Source: Calothrix sp. 336/3 (GTDB lineage: Bacteria; Cyanobacteriota; Cyanobacteriia; Cyanobacteriales; Nostocaceae). Taken from it: a stretch of DNA of 64,000 nucleotides. Each line of letters opens with the position of its first letter. The stretch's first letter is position 1. This document shows positions 1-8,491 of the stretch, piece by piece. Where the stretch lies: positions 4,876,700 through 4,940,699 of the forward strand of contig NZ_CP011382.1 in the NCBI RefSeq assembly GCF_000734895.2, given 5' to 3'. The position numbers and the translations under genes are program-made. Under the pieces are notes generated by a model. That model had not been told where the DNA came from, ran no database searches, and saw only the letters and a list, made by a program, of their open reading frames with translations.

Positions 1-269
1 TTCTTAATCGTACAAAATAAGGGGAATGAAGATGAAAATTTTAATGGCTAATACCTTGATTTTTAGGCTAGTTTATCAACATCTGCAAAATAAAAAAACG
101 ACTTACCTGTATAAAGAATAACTGTATTTATTAAAAAAATGGCAAAATTTTGATTAAGAATTATCTGGCAGTTTCTTTGGTAAAGTCCAAGACTGCGATC
201 GCCGTTACAGATTTTTGAGTCAGAAAAAGCCCGAATAAGAAGAGTGTGGTCGTTTGAGGGTTAAATTTT

Positions 270-464
270 ATGATGCGGATTCGTGATGTTGTGCAAAAAG
301 CTTTAGTAACTGGATACTTAACAGTCGAAGCAGAAAATCAACTCCGGCAATTGCTGAGTACCCGGTATGAGTTGGAAGACTTCAACGCTTTTATGCTCCT
401 GCAAGAAGCTGCCATGACAGGGAAAGTCAGACAAGAATCCCGTGAACAGCGTTGCCCCACCTAG
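270..464 (+). CDS. small conserved cyanobacterial protein, function unknown
   Basis: Encodes about 64 residues, predicted soluble and mostly helical, with no membrane segment and no cysteine cluster. Two adjacent ATG codons (270 and 273) follow a GAGGG ribosome-binding site near 256-260, which supports the start. The pattern LTVEAENQLRQLL followed by DFNAFMLLQEA is typical of short cyanobacterial orphan proteins. I recognise the style but can give no function. The gene stands alone, and its 3' side is a repeat-rich spacer shared with the convergent LapA-like gene. Confidence 0.7.
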   Translation: MMRIRDVVQKALVTGYLTVEAENQLRQLLSTRYELEDFNAFMLLQEAAMTGKVRQESREQRCPT

Positions 465-488
465 TACCTCTGGGTAGAATTCAAAATA

Positions 489-564
489 TGTCCTGCGGAC
501 ACGCTATGCGTTAGGAAAGCTCCTCCACAGGAGGCACAAAATTCAAAATTCAAAATTCAAAATT
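489..564. repeat. dispersed palindromic repeat plus AAAATTC short tandem repeat
   Basis: Positions 489-535 hold a CCTGCGGACACGCTATGCG-type dispersed repeat and the hairpin CTCCTCCACAGGAGG. Positions 536-564 hold about four copies of the heptamer AAAATTC. Heptameric tandem repeats of this type are typical of filamentous cyanobacteria. The array abuts the stop codon of the LapA-like gene and fills the space between two convergent genes. Confidence 0.8.
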
Positions 565-1297
565 ACCGGCGAGGACGCTTGTTTCGATTTTCAGAGTCAT
601 CAAAATCTTCATCATCCTCTGAGAAAATTCCCCAATCATCATCGTCATTATTGCCATCATTGTCATCATTTACCAGATCCTCGGCTTGATTTTCATCTGG
701 TGGTTGATAGGGGGGAATAATTACACGGTAGTCAGCATCGAATACAGACTCAGTTTTACCAACTCCAGAGTTTTTCGGTTCACGGTAGCTGTAGGAATAT
801 ACCGAGCCAGATTGAGACTTACTTTTCACATCTTGCTGACGCTCGTAGCTTTTACCATCCTGAACCTGAGTTTTTGCAGATGGGGGAGGTGTTTCCCTCT
901 CCTCATCAAAGTCCCAATCCTGCGGACGATCAATGTCTTCCCAATCGCCATCATTATCACGACTAGAAGTCGCTTTTTCCGGGGATGGAGTGGGAGCGCG
1001 AGGGGGTTTTTCCTCTTTGGACGGACGCTGGGTAGTTGTCTCTTTAAAAGTGGATTTCCTGGAGGAAGTCGGACGTTTTTCCCCTGCCAGAGAATTAGCA
1101 ATTGGAAATAAACTGGTAATAACTAAAGAAGTAATTACACCCGCAGAGGTAGCAAACAAAATCCAAATCGCCAACGGTAAGGATTTTGTGCGTACACCAA
1201 AAAAAACTAACGGTAGGACTGGAGACCAGTTTTGTGCTAGTAATAGCGTTAGTCCTCCGAGTAGTGCAATTAACAAGATTAAACGAAATAAAGCCAT
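563..1297 (-). CDS. LapA-like (DUF1049) inner-membrane protein with long acidic tail
   Basis: The 244-residue protein starts with two membrane segments (about residues 3-22 and 40-65) around a short loop containing NWSPVLPLVFFGV. This layout is that of the LapA/DUF1049 family, which in proteobacteria is linked to lipopolysaccharide assembly. The remaining 175 or so residues are low-complexity, rich in Ser, Pro, Lys and then Asp/Glu, ending in an acidic run closed by a basic NKRPRR. The tail is far longer than in typical LapA proteins (about 100 residues in all) and is probably disordered in the cytoplasm. It lies downstream of ubiX on the same strand with a 240-base gap, so co-transcription is possible but not shown. 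The family call rests on topology and the short N-terminal motif. Confidence 0.7.
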   Translation of the reverse strand: MALFRLILLIALLGGLTLLLAQNWSPVLPLVFFGVRTKSLPLAIWILFATSAGVITSLVITSLFPIANSLAGEKRPTSSRKSTFKETTTQRPSKEEKPPRAPTPSPEKATSSRDNDGDWEDIDRPQDWDFDEERETPPPSAKTQVQDGKSYERQQDVKSKSQSGSVYSYSYREPKNSGVGKTESVFDADYRVIIPPYQPPDENQAEDLVNDDNDGNNDDDDWGIFSEDDEDFDDSENRNKRPRR

Positions 1298-1537
1298 ACT
1301 CTAGGCAAAAAGTAAAAGATAAAAATAAGAGTTTATATCAAGTTAGGGTAATTGCTCATAGGTAATGAGATGATGTTTTTCTTGATTACCCTTTGGACTT
1401 CGGTATGAGCGCTACTTCGAAAAAGCTCCCTTCAACTCAGGGTATCGCAGTACAAGTCAGTCGAAAGCTGACTCTCAGAACAAAACCCATAACCTATTTA
1501 CTAACCCACAGAAATTATCATGATGTTGCTGCTGTCA

Positions 1538-2161
1538 TTACTTTCTTCCTTCCCAGCGTTGGATGGGAATACAATCTATATCTAATTGATCTAAGGCACG
1601 GGCAACTACGAAATCAACCAAATCTTCAACAGTTTGCGGATGATGATACCAAGCTGGAATCGCTGGGACTATTCTCGCACCTGCTTCTGCTAGGGTTGTT
1701 AGATTTCGTAAATGAATTAAGCTAAAAGGTGTTTCCCTCGGCACTATAACTAATTTACGTCCTTCCTTCAGTTGAACATCAGCTGCTCGTTCCAAGAGAT
1801 CAGAACTTAAACCTGCGGCTAATTTAGCGACTGTACTCATACTACAAGGCATGACGAGCATACCCAAAGTGCGGAAAGAACCGCTAGCAATATTTGCTCC
1901 CACATCTCCCGATGAATGACATCGCAGTTTCCCTGAGTTTTCTACCTCTGCTTGTTGTCGCCAAAATAGCTCTTGTTGTATGGGTTCGGATGGCATACGG
2001 ATATCTTGTTCCGCTTGCCAAACCATGTAGGTGGATTTAGAAGCTACTAGTTCAATATGATAATCAGCTGCCAGGAGATATTTCAGGGCTCGCACTGCAT
2101 AGATTAAACCGGATGCACCAGAGATTGCCAGAATCAGGGGTTTTGGGGGAGTGGGAAGCAT
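1538..2161 (-). CDS. ubiX: flavin prenyltransferase UbiX
   Basis: UbiX joins a dimethylallyl group to FMN to make prenylated FMN, the cofactor of UbiD-type decarboxylases; in cyanobacteria this links to plastoquinone synthesis. The N-terminus has the flavoprotein nucleotide-binding signature LAISGASGLIYAVRAL. The middle has GSFRTLGMLVMPCSMSTVAKLAAG, shown here only in part because the match runs on, and then LLERAADVQLKEGRKLVIVPRE, which are diagnostic of the family. The length, about 207 residues, is normal. The reading frame continues upstream to a TTG at 2188, but the ATG at 2161 directly precedes the conserved N-terminus and is preferred. It lies downstream of the RNase gene on the same strand, separated by 440 bases that include a MITE-like element. 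Confidence 0.93.
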   Translation of the reverse strand: MLPTPPKPLILAISGASGLIYAVRALKYLLAADYHIELVASKSTYMVWQAEQDIRMPSEPIQQELFWRQQAEVENSGKLRCHSSGDVGANIASGSFRTLGMLVMPCSMSTVAKLAAGLSSDLLERAADVQLKEGRKLVIVPRETPFSLIHLRNLTTLAEAGARIVPAIPAWYHHPQTVEDLVDFVVARALDQLDIDCIPIQRWEGRK

Positions 2162-2318
2162 GGATAAGGTGTAAAAGGTAAAGGGCAAGGAAAACCACAG
2201 GGAAAAATTAGGATGGGTTGGGAAACACGATTCCTAGAAATTTCTCTTTTGTGTAACCACGAGTCGTGCTGATTCCTGATTGATTACATCCGGTGAATAT
2301 ATAAGGTTGGTTGTTAGG

Positions 2319-2358
2319 GAAAACCGGGTTTCTTGCAAATGCGAAAAACCCGGCTTTT
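2319..2358. terminator. GC-rich hairpin, terminator-like
   Basis: An inverted repeat AAAACCGGGTTT / AAACCCGGCTTTT forms a strong imperfect stem with T-rich flanks on both strands. On the minus strand it could end transcription from the RNase gene before ubiX. A very similar hairpin lies at 40644-40680 between convergent genes, so this is either a recurring terminator type or a dispersed repeat. Confidence 0.45.
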
Positions 2359-2433
2359 GAGAGGATTAGATGATTTCCAGTGGTTTCATCTCAATTACCT
2401 GGGTAGAGGAAGTATTTTCCTGACTTCTCCAGA

Positions 2434-2534
2434 TATAGCGTTTCCCATTCTAGTGAGGTATGGAAGAACCAAATCGGGGAGGGTGCCCGATAGGGCGGGT
2501 GGGGTTGTATTTCATCTGATTGGGAAACGCTATA
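2434..2534. mobile_element. MITE-like element with TATAGCGTTTCCCA inverted termini
   Basis: A 101-base unit is bounded by near-perfect terminal inverted repeats: left TATAGCGTTTCCCATTC, right GATTGGGAAACGCTATA. It has no coding capacity. Its core has GGGGAGGGTGCCCGATAGGG followed by CGGGTGGGG. The same core occurs at about 6076-6105 inside an element with different termini. Non-autonomous mobility is inferred from the structure; no transposase is present in the window. Confidence 0.65.
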
Positions 2535-2604
2535 AGAGTAATTGGGAGTAAATTTTGGGAGATTTTTTGAGGTGACAGGTATAGCAGATTACCTAATTCC
2601 TGGT

Positions 2605-4974
2605 TTAATCTTCCTCACCATAGGGATCTAAATCATCTTGATCAAGGTCGTTGTGTAAATAGATGGGTTCGCTGTCGCCATTCATGGGACTTAAATCTCC
2701 ACGGGAAACCATACCATCACTACCGACTGTCACTAGGTCAATTTGTTGACGGTAGTAATCTACACTTTTAACTTGAACAGAAACGCGATCGCCTAGGCGA
2801 TAGGAAGCACGATTTTTGCGTCCAAAGAGTGCCTGTTGGCGGGCGCGGTACTCATACCAGTCGTCTTTCAGGGAACTGACGTGAACTAATCCTTCAACTC
2901 GTAGGGGTAAATTATGACCTGGAGGTGTTTCGCTGGGGGGTACTTCAATTTCTACAAAGAAACCGTAGGATTGGACACCAGTAATCACGCCACTAAAGAC
3001 TTGACCGATACGTTGTTTCATCAGGGAAGCGCGTTGCAGTCCGGCTAAATCGGCTTCGGCTTCTAGCACTTCTTTTTCTCGGTCGTTGATTTGGGTAATA
3101 ACGCGGGTGAGTTCGCTTTGGAGTTCGCTTTGTAACTCTGGGGGCAAAACATTCCAGTTAATTTCACTGTGGGAGGTGGAGGAACGGAGGTTAACCCGTT
3201 CTTTGACTCTGGTGTTGCGGCGATCGCGCCCATGTTCGAGGAGTGAATAATATACCCGTTGCATCAGTAAATCTGGGTAACGCCGCAGGGGAGAGGTAAA
3301 GTGGACGTATCCCTGGGGTAGTGCCAAACCAAAGTGGGGTGCTTTGTTGGTGCTGTAGGTTGCCTGTTTCAGGGTATCTTGCAATAAATAAGTTAATACC
3401 TGTTCTGATGCGGATTCGGCAAACACACGGGTGAGATGTTGGTAGTCTAGGGGCTGGATATCGATTTCTGCATCTAGGGTGAGTTCGACACCGAGGTTGA
3501 TTGCCAACTTTAACATTTCTTGCACATCTTCTGGGTCGGGAGTTCCCTGAATGCGCCAAATGGCGGGAATTCCTAAGGCACTGAGATGGGTTGCCATGAG
3601 TTGGTTTACCAGTAAGACTAACTCCGTCATCAGCGATCGCACTGGTGAGTCTGTAGTCATCACACAGCCTAAAATCCCTTCATCATCGTAGGGATTATTA
3701 TTGGCGGGTAAATTCAACTGTAAACTACCCCGTTGCAAGCGAGTTTTTTGTAAACCTATACGCACACCATCGAGGTTTTTCAACATTTCCAATAATTCCG
3801 CCGGCGGAGATTTGGCTGTTCTTCTCTTGGGGGTGGGAGTATTGAGTAATGTTTCCGCTTCTTGCTGGGTGAGGGCTGTATCGACTTTAATCACGCTGGG
3901 TTGAATTTCCCATTCCTTCACTTCTCCCGATGCTGCGTCAATGGTAATTAGGAAGGAAATTGTTTGGCGATCGCTACCAGGTAACAAGGAGCAACGCTCG
4001 GCAACTCCCTCCGGTAACATAGGTAAAATCAGGTCGCCTAAATATACAGAACGACCACGTTTTAAGGAATCTCTGTCTAAAGCTTCATCCTGAAGAACGT
4101 AGTGGGAAAGGTCACTAATATGAAAACCTAACAACCAATTACCAGCAGTCGTTGATTGTAAAGTCACCGCATTTTCGACAACTTTGGTATCACCTGCGGC
4201 ATTAGCAATGGTAATCGTATGTAGTTCCCGTAAATCTAAACGATTTTTTAAATCTGCCTTAAGGAGTTTTTTTGGTAATCTGGCGGCTGCATCCAAAATT
4301 GACTCGGAAAAACCACGGGATAGGTCATGTTTACAAGTCACCAAATCGATATCAGCTGCCGCTTCCGCATCACTGCCTAAAATTTGTACCACCCGCCCCA
4401 GGGGAGGATATTGGGCTAAAGGATAGCGCAAGACTTCGACATGGGCAAGATGATCGATCGCCTCTTCCAACTTCATCCCAGTAGTTTGGAGCTTGAGTTC
4501 AAATAATAGACGATCGTCTAGGGGCACAGCCCGAAAACCTCCCTCTACCTGCTTAATTCTTGCTAGTAGGGTGTGATTAGAGCGTTCCAGAATTAACTTC
4601 ACCTCACCCTCTGGAGAGCGACGACGACTACCTTCTTTGAGAACTCTGACCAAAACGCGATCGCCATTCCAAGCATTACTTAAATGACTTTCGCGGATGT
4701 AAATATCTTCTGCGGCTTCCACATCCTGGATCGCAAAGCAAAAACCCTTACTCGAACAGCGTAATCTGGCTTCAATGACTCCATCTTCACTGATGCGACG
4801 ATATTTACCCCGTTCTTTAACCAGAACTCCGATTTTTTCTAGCACCTCCAAGGTAATGTGAAGCTTTTCTAAGCTGTCTTCATCTTCACAACCTAGTTTT
4901 TTTTCCAAGAGTTTACGAGCTACCAATTTATCATCGGTGAAATTGGCAAGGAGTGTAGCGATTGAAAATTCCAT
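2605..4974 (-). CDS. RNase II/R-family protein (VacB-like), catalytic Asp cluster apparently lost
   Basis: The 789-residue protein has the full RNase II/R order: an N-terminal winged-helix/cold-shock OB region (about 1-150, with GDRVLVRVLKEGS), a large RNB domain (about 245-575) and a C-terminal S1 domain (about 655-750, with GVITGVQSYGFFVEIE). Family members are processive 3'-5' exoribonucleases. The RNB hallmark HFTSPLRRYPDLLMQR is intact near residue 558. The other hallmark, the Asp-rich metal site normally reading like TIDGEDARDFDDA, is here TIANAAGDTKVVENA (about residues 255-270), so the metal-binding aspartates are missing. The protein may therefore bind RNA without degrading it, or act by another mechanism. 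The start at 4974 is an ATG. It precedes ubiX on the same strand. Confidence 0.88.
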   Translation of the reverse strand: MEFSIATLLANFTDDKLVARKLLEKKLGCEDEDSLEKLHITLEVLEKIGVLVKERGKYRRISEDGVIEARLRCSSKGFCFAIQDVEAAEDIYIRESHLSNAWNGDRVLVRVLKEGSRRRSPEGEVKLILERSNHTLLARIKQVEGGFRAVPLDDRLLFELKLQTTGMKLEEAIDHLAHVEVLRYPLAQYPPLGRVVQILGSDAEAAADIDLVTCKHDLSRGFSESILDAAARLPKKLLKADLKNRLDLRELHTITIANAAGDTKVVENAVTLQSTTAGNWLLGFHISDLSHYVLQDEALDRDSLKRGRSVYLGDLILPMLPEGVAERCSLLPGSDRQTISFLITIDAASGEVKEWEIQPSVIKVDTALTQQEAETLLNTPTPKRRTAKSPPAELLEMLKNLDGVRIGLQKTRLQRGSLQLNLPANNNPYDDEGILGCVMTTDSPVRSLMTELVLLVNQLMATHLSALGIPAIWRIQGTPDPEDVQEMLKLAINLGVELTLDAEIDIQPLDYQHLTRVFAESASEQVLTYLLQDTLKQATYSTNKAPHFGLALPQGYVHFTSPLRRYPDLLMQRVYYSLLEHGRDRRNTRVKERVNLRSSTSHSEINWNVLPPELQSELQSELTRVITQINDREKEVLEAEADLAGLQRASLMKQRIGQVFSGVITGVQSYGFFVEIEVPPSETPPGHNLPLRVEGLVHVSSLKDDWYEYRARQQALFGRKNRASYRLGDRVSVQVKSVDYYRQQIDLVTVGSDGMVSRGDLSPMNGDSEPIYLHNDLDQDDLDPYGEED

Positions 4975-6011
4975 GCAGTGAACCGACCTTTGGTCAAAAC
5001 ATCATGTGTGGGTTGTTGATTTTGGTTCTTGGCTTGTAACCCTCAGAATTGACAGAAAGCGATTGCATCGTTGGAGACAACTCTGACAAGCTTTGCTCTC
5101 AGCCAAGAGGTTCAGAGCATTTGAGGGTTTCCCAGCCACTCGTATCAAGGAAGTAGCGTCCAATTACTCGTGTAGCGCTTTTCAGGCGATCGCCAGTCTG
5201 ACGATAATCAACAGATTCCCCTGAAACTGAGCTAGACCGATTCAACTTCAGAGTTCCCCTTCGTTTTTTACCTACCTTTGTCAAGCCAATTGCCCCAAGC
5301 ATGCTTGATACCAGATTTAGCCCCACTCGGTAATCACGCAACGGGTTTCTTGTAGCCTTGTTTGGGATTATGTTCAAGAATCCTAACTTACTACTGGGTA
5401 AACCCCCGATGTGTAATTGTCTTGACTGAAGGTAATTTTACGCCATTAGACTCTGATTTTGAACTCGGAGAAACTGCCGACAGAACCAACTGCTCCATAT
5501 GTAGAATCGGTAACAGCCAGGTCGGCAACTTCACAAGTGGTGAGGACGAACCATTACTTCATTATTGTAGATTTACGGCGTACTTCCAGAAAATACTTCC
5601 GGAAAGCCGATTAGGTAAATAGTATAGCACTCACAGTAAGACTACGTAGTCTATCACCTATGTAGCTAAAATTTTACCTCTATTATTTATTGTTACATTT
5701 AGTTCTGTCCAGGGGCGATCGCTCTACTTACTAAATCTTTCACTACCTATTCCTATTCCTGCACGCAACTGTGTAATTCTGCTCACTAGTAGCAACATAC
5801 ACCAAGCAACAAATTTTGCTCACCATTCCTAAAAATTCTTGATATTACTTCCCTTGTCACTGGCTAAAAGTTAAAAGGAATTGACTCACTCACAAGCCAC
5901 AAATTCACATAACTCAATATTGAATTTCCTTATCCAGTACATATATACTCTATGTGATATAAAACGTTAGAATACTAGCTCAAGATGTCTTTGCGACTGA
6001 AGATTGTGAGT
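4975..6011. other. 1-kb region without a confident gene
   Basis: This region lies between the divergently read RNase gene and the gene at 6198. A minus-strand open frame at 5099-5377 (92 codons) and a plus-strand frame at 5362-5622 exist, but neither has a recognisable motif or convincing start signal. A perfect 14-base palindrome AGACTACGTAGTCT lies at 5639-5652. The promoter of the RNase gene must be here, but I cannot point to its boxes. Confidence 0.5.
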
Positions 6012-6138
6012 TAATACCAATTTGAAAAAACAATACGACACATGGACAAAACCCCTCCCCAGCCCTCCCCGATTTCGGGGAGGGTGCCCGATAGGGCGGG
6101 TGGGGTATCTGTCGTAAAAATTTTTTGAATCGGTATAA
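6012..6138. mobile_element. MITE-like element with ATACC(A/G)ATT inverted termini
   Basis: About 127 bases are bounded by the imperfect inverted repeats TAATACCAATTTGAAAAAA (left) and TTTTTTGAATCGGTATAATTA (right, one base longer than shown limits need). The core contains the hairpin CCTCCCCGATTTCGGGGAGG and the sequence GGTGCCCGATAGGGCGGG, also found in the 2434-2534 element. It has no coding capacity. It ends about 60 bases before the next gene and carries a TATAAT hexamer at 6134-6139, so it might influence that promoter; this is inference. Confidence 0.6.
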
Positions 6139-6197
6139 TTATGGGAATTTTTCATTCCTAACCTTTGAACCTGATTGAATATTTGGGAATTTGTATT

Positions 6198-6977
6198 ATG
6201 TTGGCTCAATTTCAGAGCTTGTATCCCCACGCTAGTTTAATTTCCGAGTTACTAGAAATTCACCACGGCAAGTATATTGTCCGCGTTACTGTGCAAATTG
6301 AAGGTGTTGCTCGTGCCACAGGTCTAGCGGCGGCAGATACAATCGAAGTGGCAGAGGATAATGCCAGAAATCGTGCTTTGATGGTTTTAAATTTGCATCC
6401 GAAGAGTGAACCGCTCTCCATAGTTCCACCCTCAACTAATTCAACCAAGATAGACTCCAGGGAACTAGAGCAGAATATCTCGAAGAATTCCACAACTGCG
6501 AAAAAATCCTCTCACAGCGTAGCTGCTATCCCTGGAACAACTGTAATTTCAACCCCCATGGATAGCCCCATGGATAGCTACAATTCAGATATCAATTCCA
6601 GTATTCCCTATCCTGAAGACCTAGATTTTCCCTTGATTCCTGAAGATAATTCCGAAATTTCACCTCTTCCAGAAATTAGCGCTCCCAACATCACACCATT
6701 TCCCCAAAGAAAACCATCCGAGGAAGTCACACCAGCACCCAGTACCAAAAAAAAGAAAAAAGCCGAACCCTTGGATTTATCTGATGTAATTGCCAAAACC
6801 GATGTCCATATCCAGCGCTTAGGTTGGACAAAGGAACAGGGAAGAGAGCACCTGAAACAGGCTTATGGTAAACTGGGGCGCACTTTGCTTTCTGAAGAAG
6901 AATTATTAGATTTTCTCAAATATTTAGAAACTCAACCCACACCAATTACACCTGTAGATCCCCTCGCTGGATTTTAA
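6198..6977 (+). CDS. conserved cyanobacterial protein with N-terminal alpha/beta domain and C-terminal helical domain
   Basis: The frame opens upstream at 6165, but the ATG at 6198 fits the start of the compact domain (LAQFQSLYPHASLISELL), giving about 259 residues. Residues 1-70 form an alpha/beta unit (YIVRVTVQIEGVARATGLA, then AEDNARNRALMVL) whose strand-strand-helix shape faintly recalls dsRNA-binding or Rad52-like folds. About 110 residues of Ser/Pro-rich linker follow, with a KKKKKAEPLDLSDV basic patch. The C-terminal 60 residues, with LGWTKEQGREHLKQAYGK, form a helical domain ending in LLDFLKYLE. No function is known to me; nucleic-acid binding is a guess. Confidence 0.75.
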   Translation: MLAQFQSLYPHASLISELLEIHHGKYIVRVTVQIEGVARATGLAAADTIEVAEDNARNRALMVLNLHPKSEPLSIVPPSTNSTKIDSRELEQNISKNSTTAKKSSHSVAAIPGTTVISTPMDSPMDSYNSDINSSIPYPEDLDFPLIPEDNSEISPLPEISAPNITPFPQRKPSEEVTPAPSTKKKKKAEPLDLSDVIAKTDVHIQRLGWTKEQGREHLKQAYGKLGRTLLSEEELLDFLKYLETQPTPITPVDPLAGF

Positions 6978-7084
6978 GTGATTTTAAGTGCGAGGCATTC
7001 TCTGTGAGCAATTACTTCCAACAGAATAAATATTAGGAGAGTTGGGGAATTCCTGTAACAAAACTTCCCAATTCCCCATAAATA

Positions 7085-7384
7085 TTATTTAACCCATTCC
7101 AGAGTAATTTCAATATTTGCCGTCTCACTTCCCTTAACTAACAAAGGTGTTAGTCTTCCTGACTCCATAACAATATCGATACCAAATTTGACACTGGCTT
7201 TATCTGGCTTCACTTTTTGTAACATCTCGGCAATTTCCTTGCTGAGTGACTCGATCGCCGTTGTGACTTCGCTAAAGGGACGAGTATGAAGATTTATTTT
7301 GCGATCGCCGAGAAAAGTTGCCTCCACGCGAACATTAGTACCATCAATCAACTCTACGGGAATTACTTTGGTTTGTAGATCCAT
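7085..7384 (-). CDS. Trypco1-like (CU044_2847 family) small protein
   Basis: The 99-residue beta-rich protein has the pattern of the trypsin-co-occurring domain 1 family: an N-terminal IPVELIDGTNVRVEATF strand pair, a middle helix (VTTAIESLSKEIAEMLQ), then VKFGIDIVMESGRLTPLL and a closing IEITLEW. Trypco1 domains recur in bacterial conflict-system gene neighbourhoods next to proteases, STAND NTPases and CHAT-type effectors. The gene starts 6 bases after the stop of the SWIM gene, so the two are almost certainly one transcript. Its role is inferred from context only. Confidence 0.65.
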   Translation of the reverse strand: MDLQTKVIPVELIDGTNVRVEATFLGDRKINLHTRPFSEVTTAIESLSKEIAEMLQKVKPDKASVKFGIDIVMESGRLTPLLVKGSETANIEITLEWVK

Positions 7385-7390
7385 AAAATC

Positions 7391-8218
7391 CTATCCTACG
7401 TTCATTGCCGTCATGAAGGCTTTTTGACTTACATCTTTATACAGTGTATTTAAATACTTCATTACGACATCAGCAGCAGTAGAACTGGCTAAACCTTCTT
7501 CTTCCTTAGCTAGGGGAATGTCTCCGAGGATATCCAAGACAGTTTCCCCTGTGGATGGAGCAATCACGACTAGAGAAGACTCCAGGGGTTCGTGGTATTC
7601 CCAGAAAGATTCCAGAGATATTGGTGCTGAAATATGGGACTCTAAAACTTCGCCATCCGTTTCAGTGGTAGATATGTTCTGGTGGCTACTACGTAATAGG
7701 CGTAAATCGGAGATAATTTGTTCCTTAGTGCGTCCTCGCAGTTGAAATAAGACAAAGGGATCTTCACTGAAGCGATCGCCAAGTTGATAATAAACTGCGG
7801 CAATATGTTTACAGGGGTTTGCCTTATCGGGACAGGTGCAGCGACTACGAACATCACCGAGGGTGAAAGGAAATAGGGACAAACCGTTACTTGTAAACAC
7901 ATCCTCAATATTCTGTGGCATTTCCCCAGCTAACAATTTGGCAGGAAAAGCTGCTTTTTGGGATATGGTTTCAATTACGTAACTCCACTCTTCTTCAGTA
8001 AAAGCATTCAAAGACAGGGAGACTTTATAAGGTTCTGCTTCGCTTCCCTGTACCTGTGCTAGCACCTTCGCACCTTGAAATTCAATATTTAAAACATTCC
8101 CCTCCCGTGCATAGATTCTCCCCCGTTCTAACCGTTTTTTAAAGCGGTAGGAATCAAGTAAATCTAACCAACGTTGTGACCACCATTCCCGATTAGATTG
8201 TAGTGTGTAAGTTGTCAT
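7391..8218 (-). CDS. SWIM zinc-finger protein
   Basis: The 275-residue protein carries a classic SWIM motif at about residues 125-150, RCTCPDKANPCKHIAAVYY (CxCx(n)CxH). SWIM fingers bind zinc and are proposed to bind DNA or partner proteins. The family typically co-occurs with SNF2-type helicases, and a SNF2 gene lies upstream on the same strand, though the TPR-CHAT gene stands between them. An N-terminal region (WWSQRWLDLLDSYRFKKRLERG) and the strand-rich segment before the finger match the usual layout of cyanobacterial SWIM proteins. The C-terminal third (about 190-275) is less conserved in look. The next gene follows after 6 bases. Confidence 0.88.
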   Translation of the reverse strand: MTTYTLQSNREWWSQRWLDLLDSYRFKKRLERGRIYAREGNVLNIEFQGAKVLAQVQGSEAEPYKVSLSLNAFTEEEWSYVIETISQKAAFPAKLLAGEMPQNIEDVFTSNGLSLFPFTLGDVRSRCTCPDKANPCKHIAAVYYQLGDRFSEDPFVLFQLRGRTKEQIISDLRLLRSSHQNISTTETDGEVLESHISAPISLESFWEYHEPLESSLVVIAPSTGETVLDILGDIPLAKEEEGLASSTAADVVMKYLNTLYKDVSQKAFMTAMNVG

Positions 8219-8361
8219 ATAGGAATCTGATTTCTGAGTAATGAGTAGTGAGTGGTTAGTAATGAGTAATGAGTTTGTAGGATGGGTGAGCGATCGCTAT
8301 CAGCATTTGTAGGTTGGGTGAGACATACCAGAGATATTTTGGGCAAACAAAGAAATCCAGC

Positions 8362-8475
8362 TTGCGTCGTAACCCAAGATATACCGAACAGATATATTTT
8401 GCGGAAACGGAAAACATTTTGCATCAATTTAAACATGATAAATTACCAACAAGATCATGTTGGGTTACGGTGCAA
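8362..8475. repeat. repeat element with TTGC(R)(Y)CGTAACCCAA inverted termini
   Basis: The left end TTGCGTCGTAACCCAA (8362-8377) is matched in reverse complement by TTGGGTTACGGTGCAA (8460-8475) with two mismatches, defining a 114-base unit. It is non-coding and MITE-like, in the spacer between the CHAT and SWIM genes. The neighbouring 8220-8285 stretch consists of degenerate GAGTAATGAGT-type repeats. Confidence 0.5.
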
Positions 8476-8491
8476 TAGATATTTTCGTTTT

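Noticed and set aside
2333..2551. 72-codon plus-strand frame after ubiX
   Set aside because: It spans the terminator-like hairpin and a MITE-like element, so it is translated repeat.
5099..5377. 92-codon minus-strand frame upstream of the RNase gene
   Set aside because: No recognisable motif, no convincing ribosome-binding site; I checked specifically for ribosomal proteins L33 and S18, often near this RNase in cyanobacteria, and did not find them.
8215..8436. 73-codon minus-strand frame between CHAT and SWIM genes
   Set aside because: Its C-terminal part translates degenerate GAGTAATGAGT repeats (HYSLLTTHYSLL) and it overlaps a MITE-like element; not a gene.
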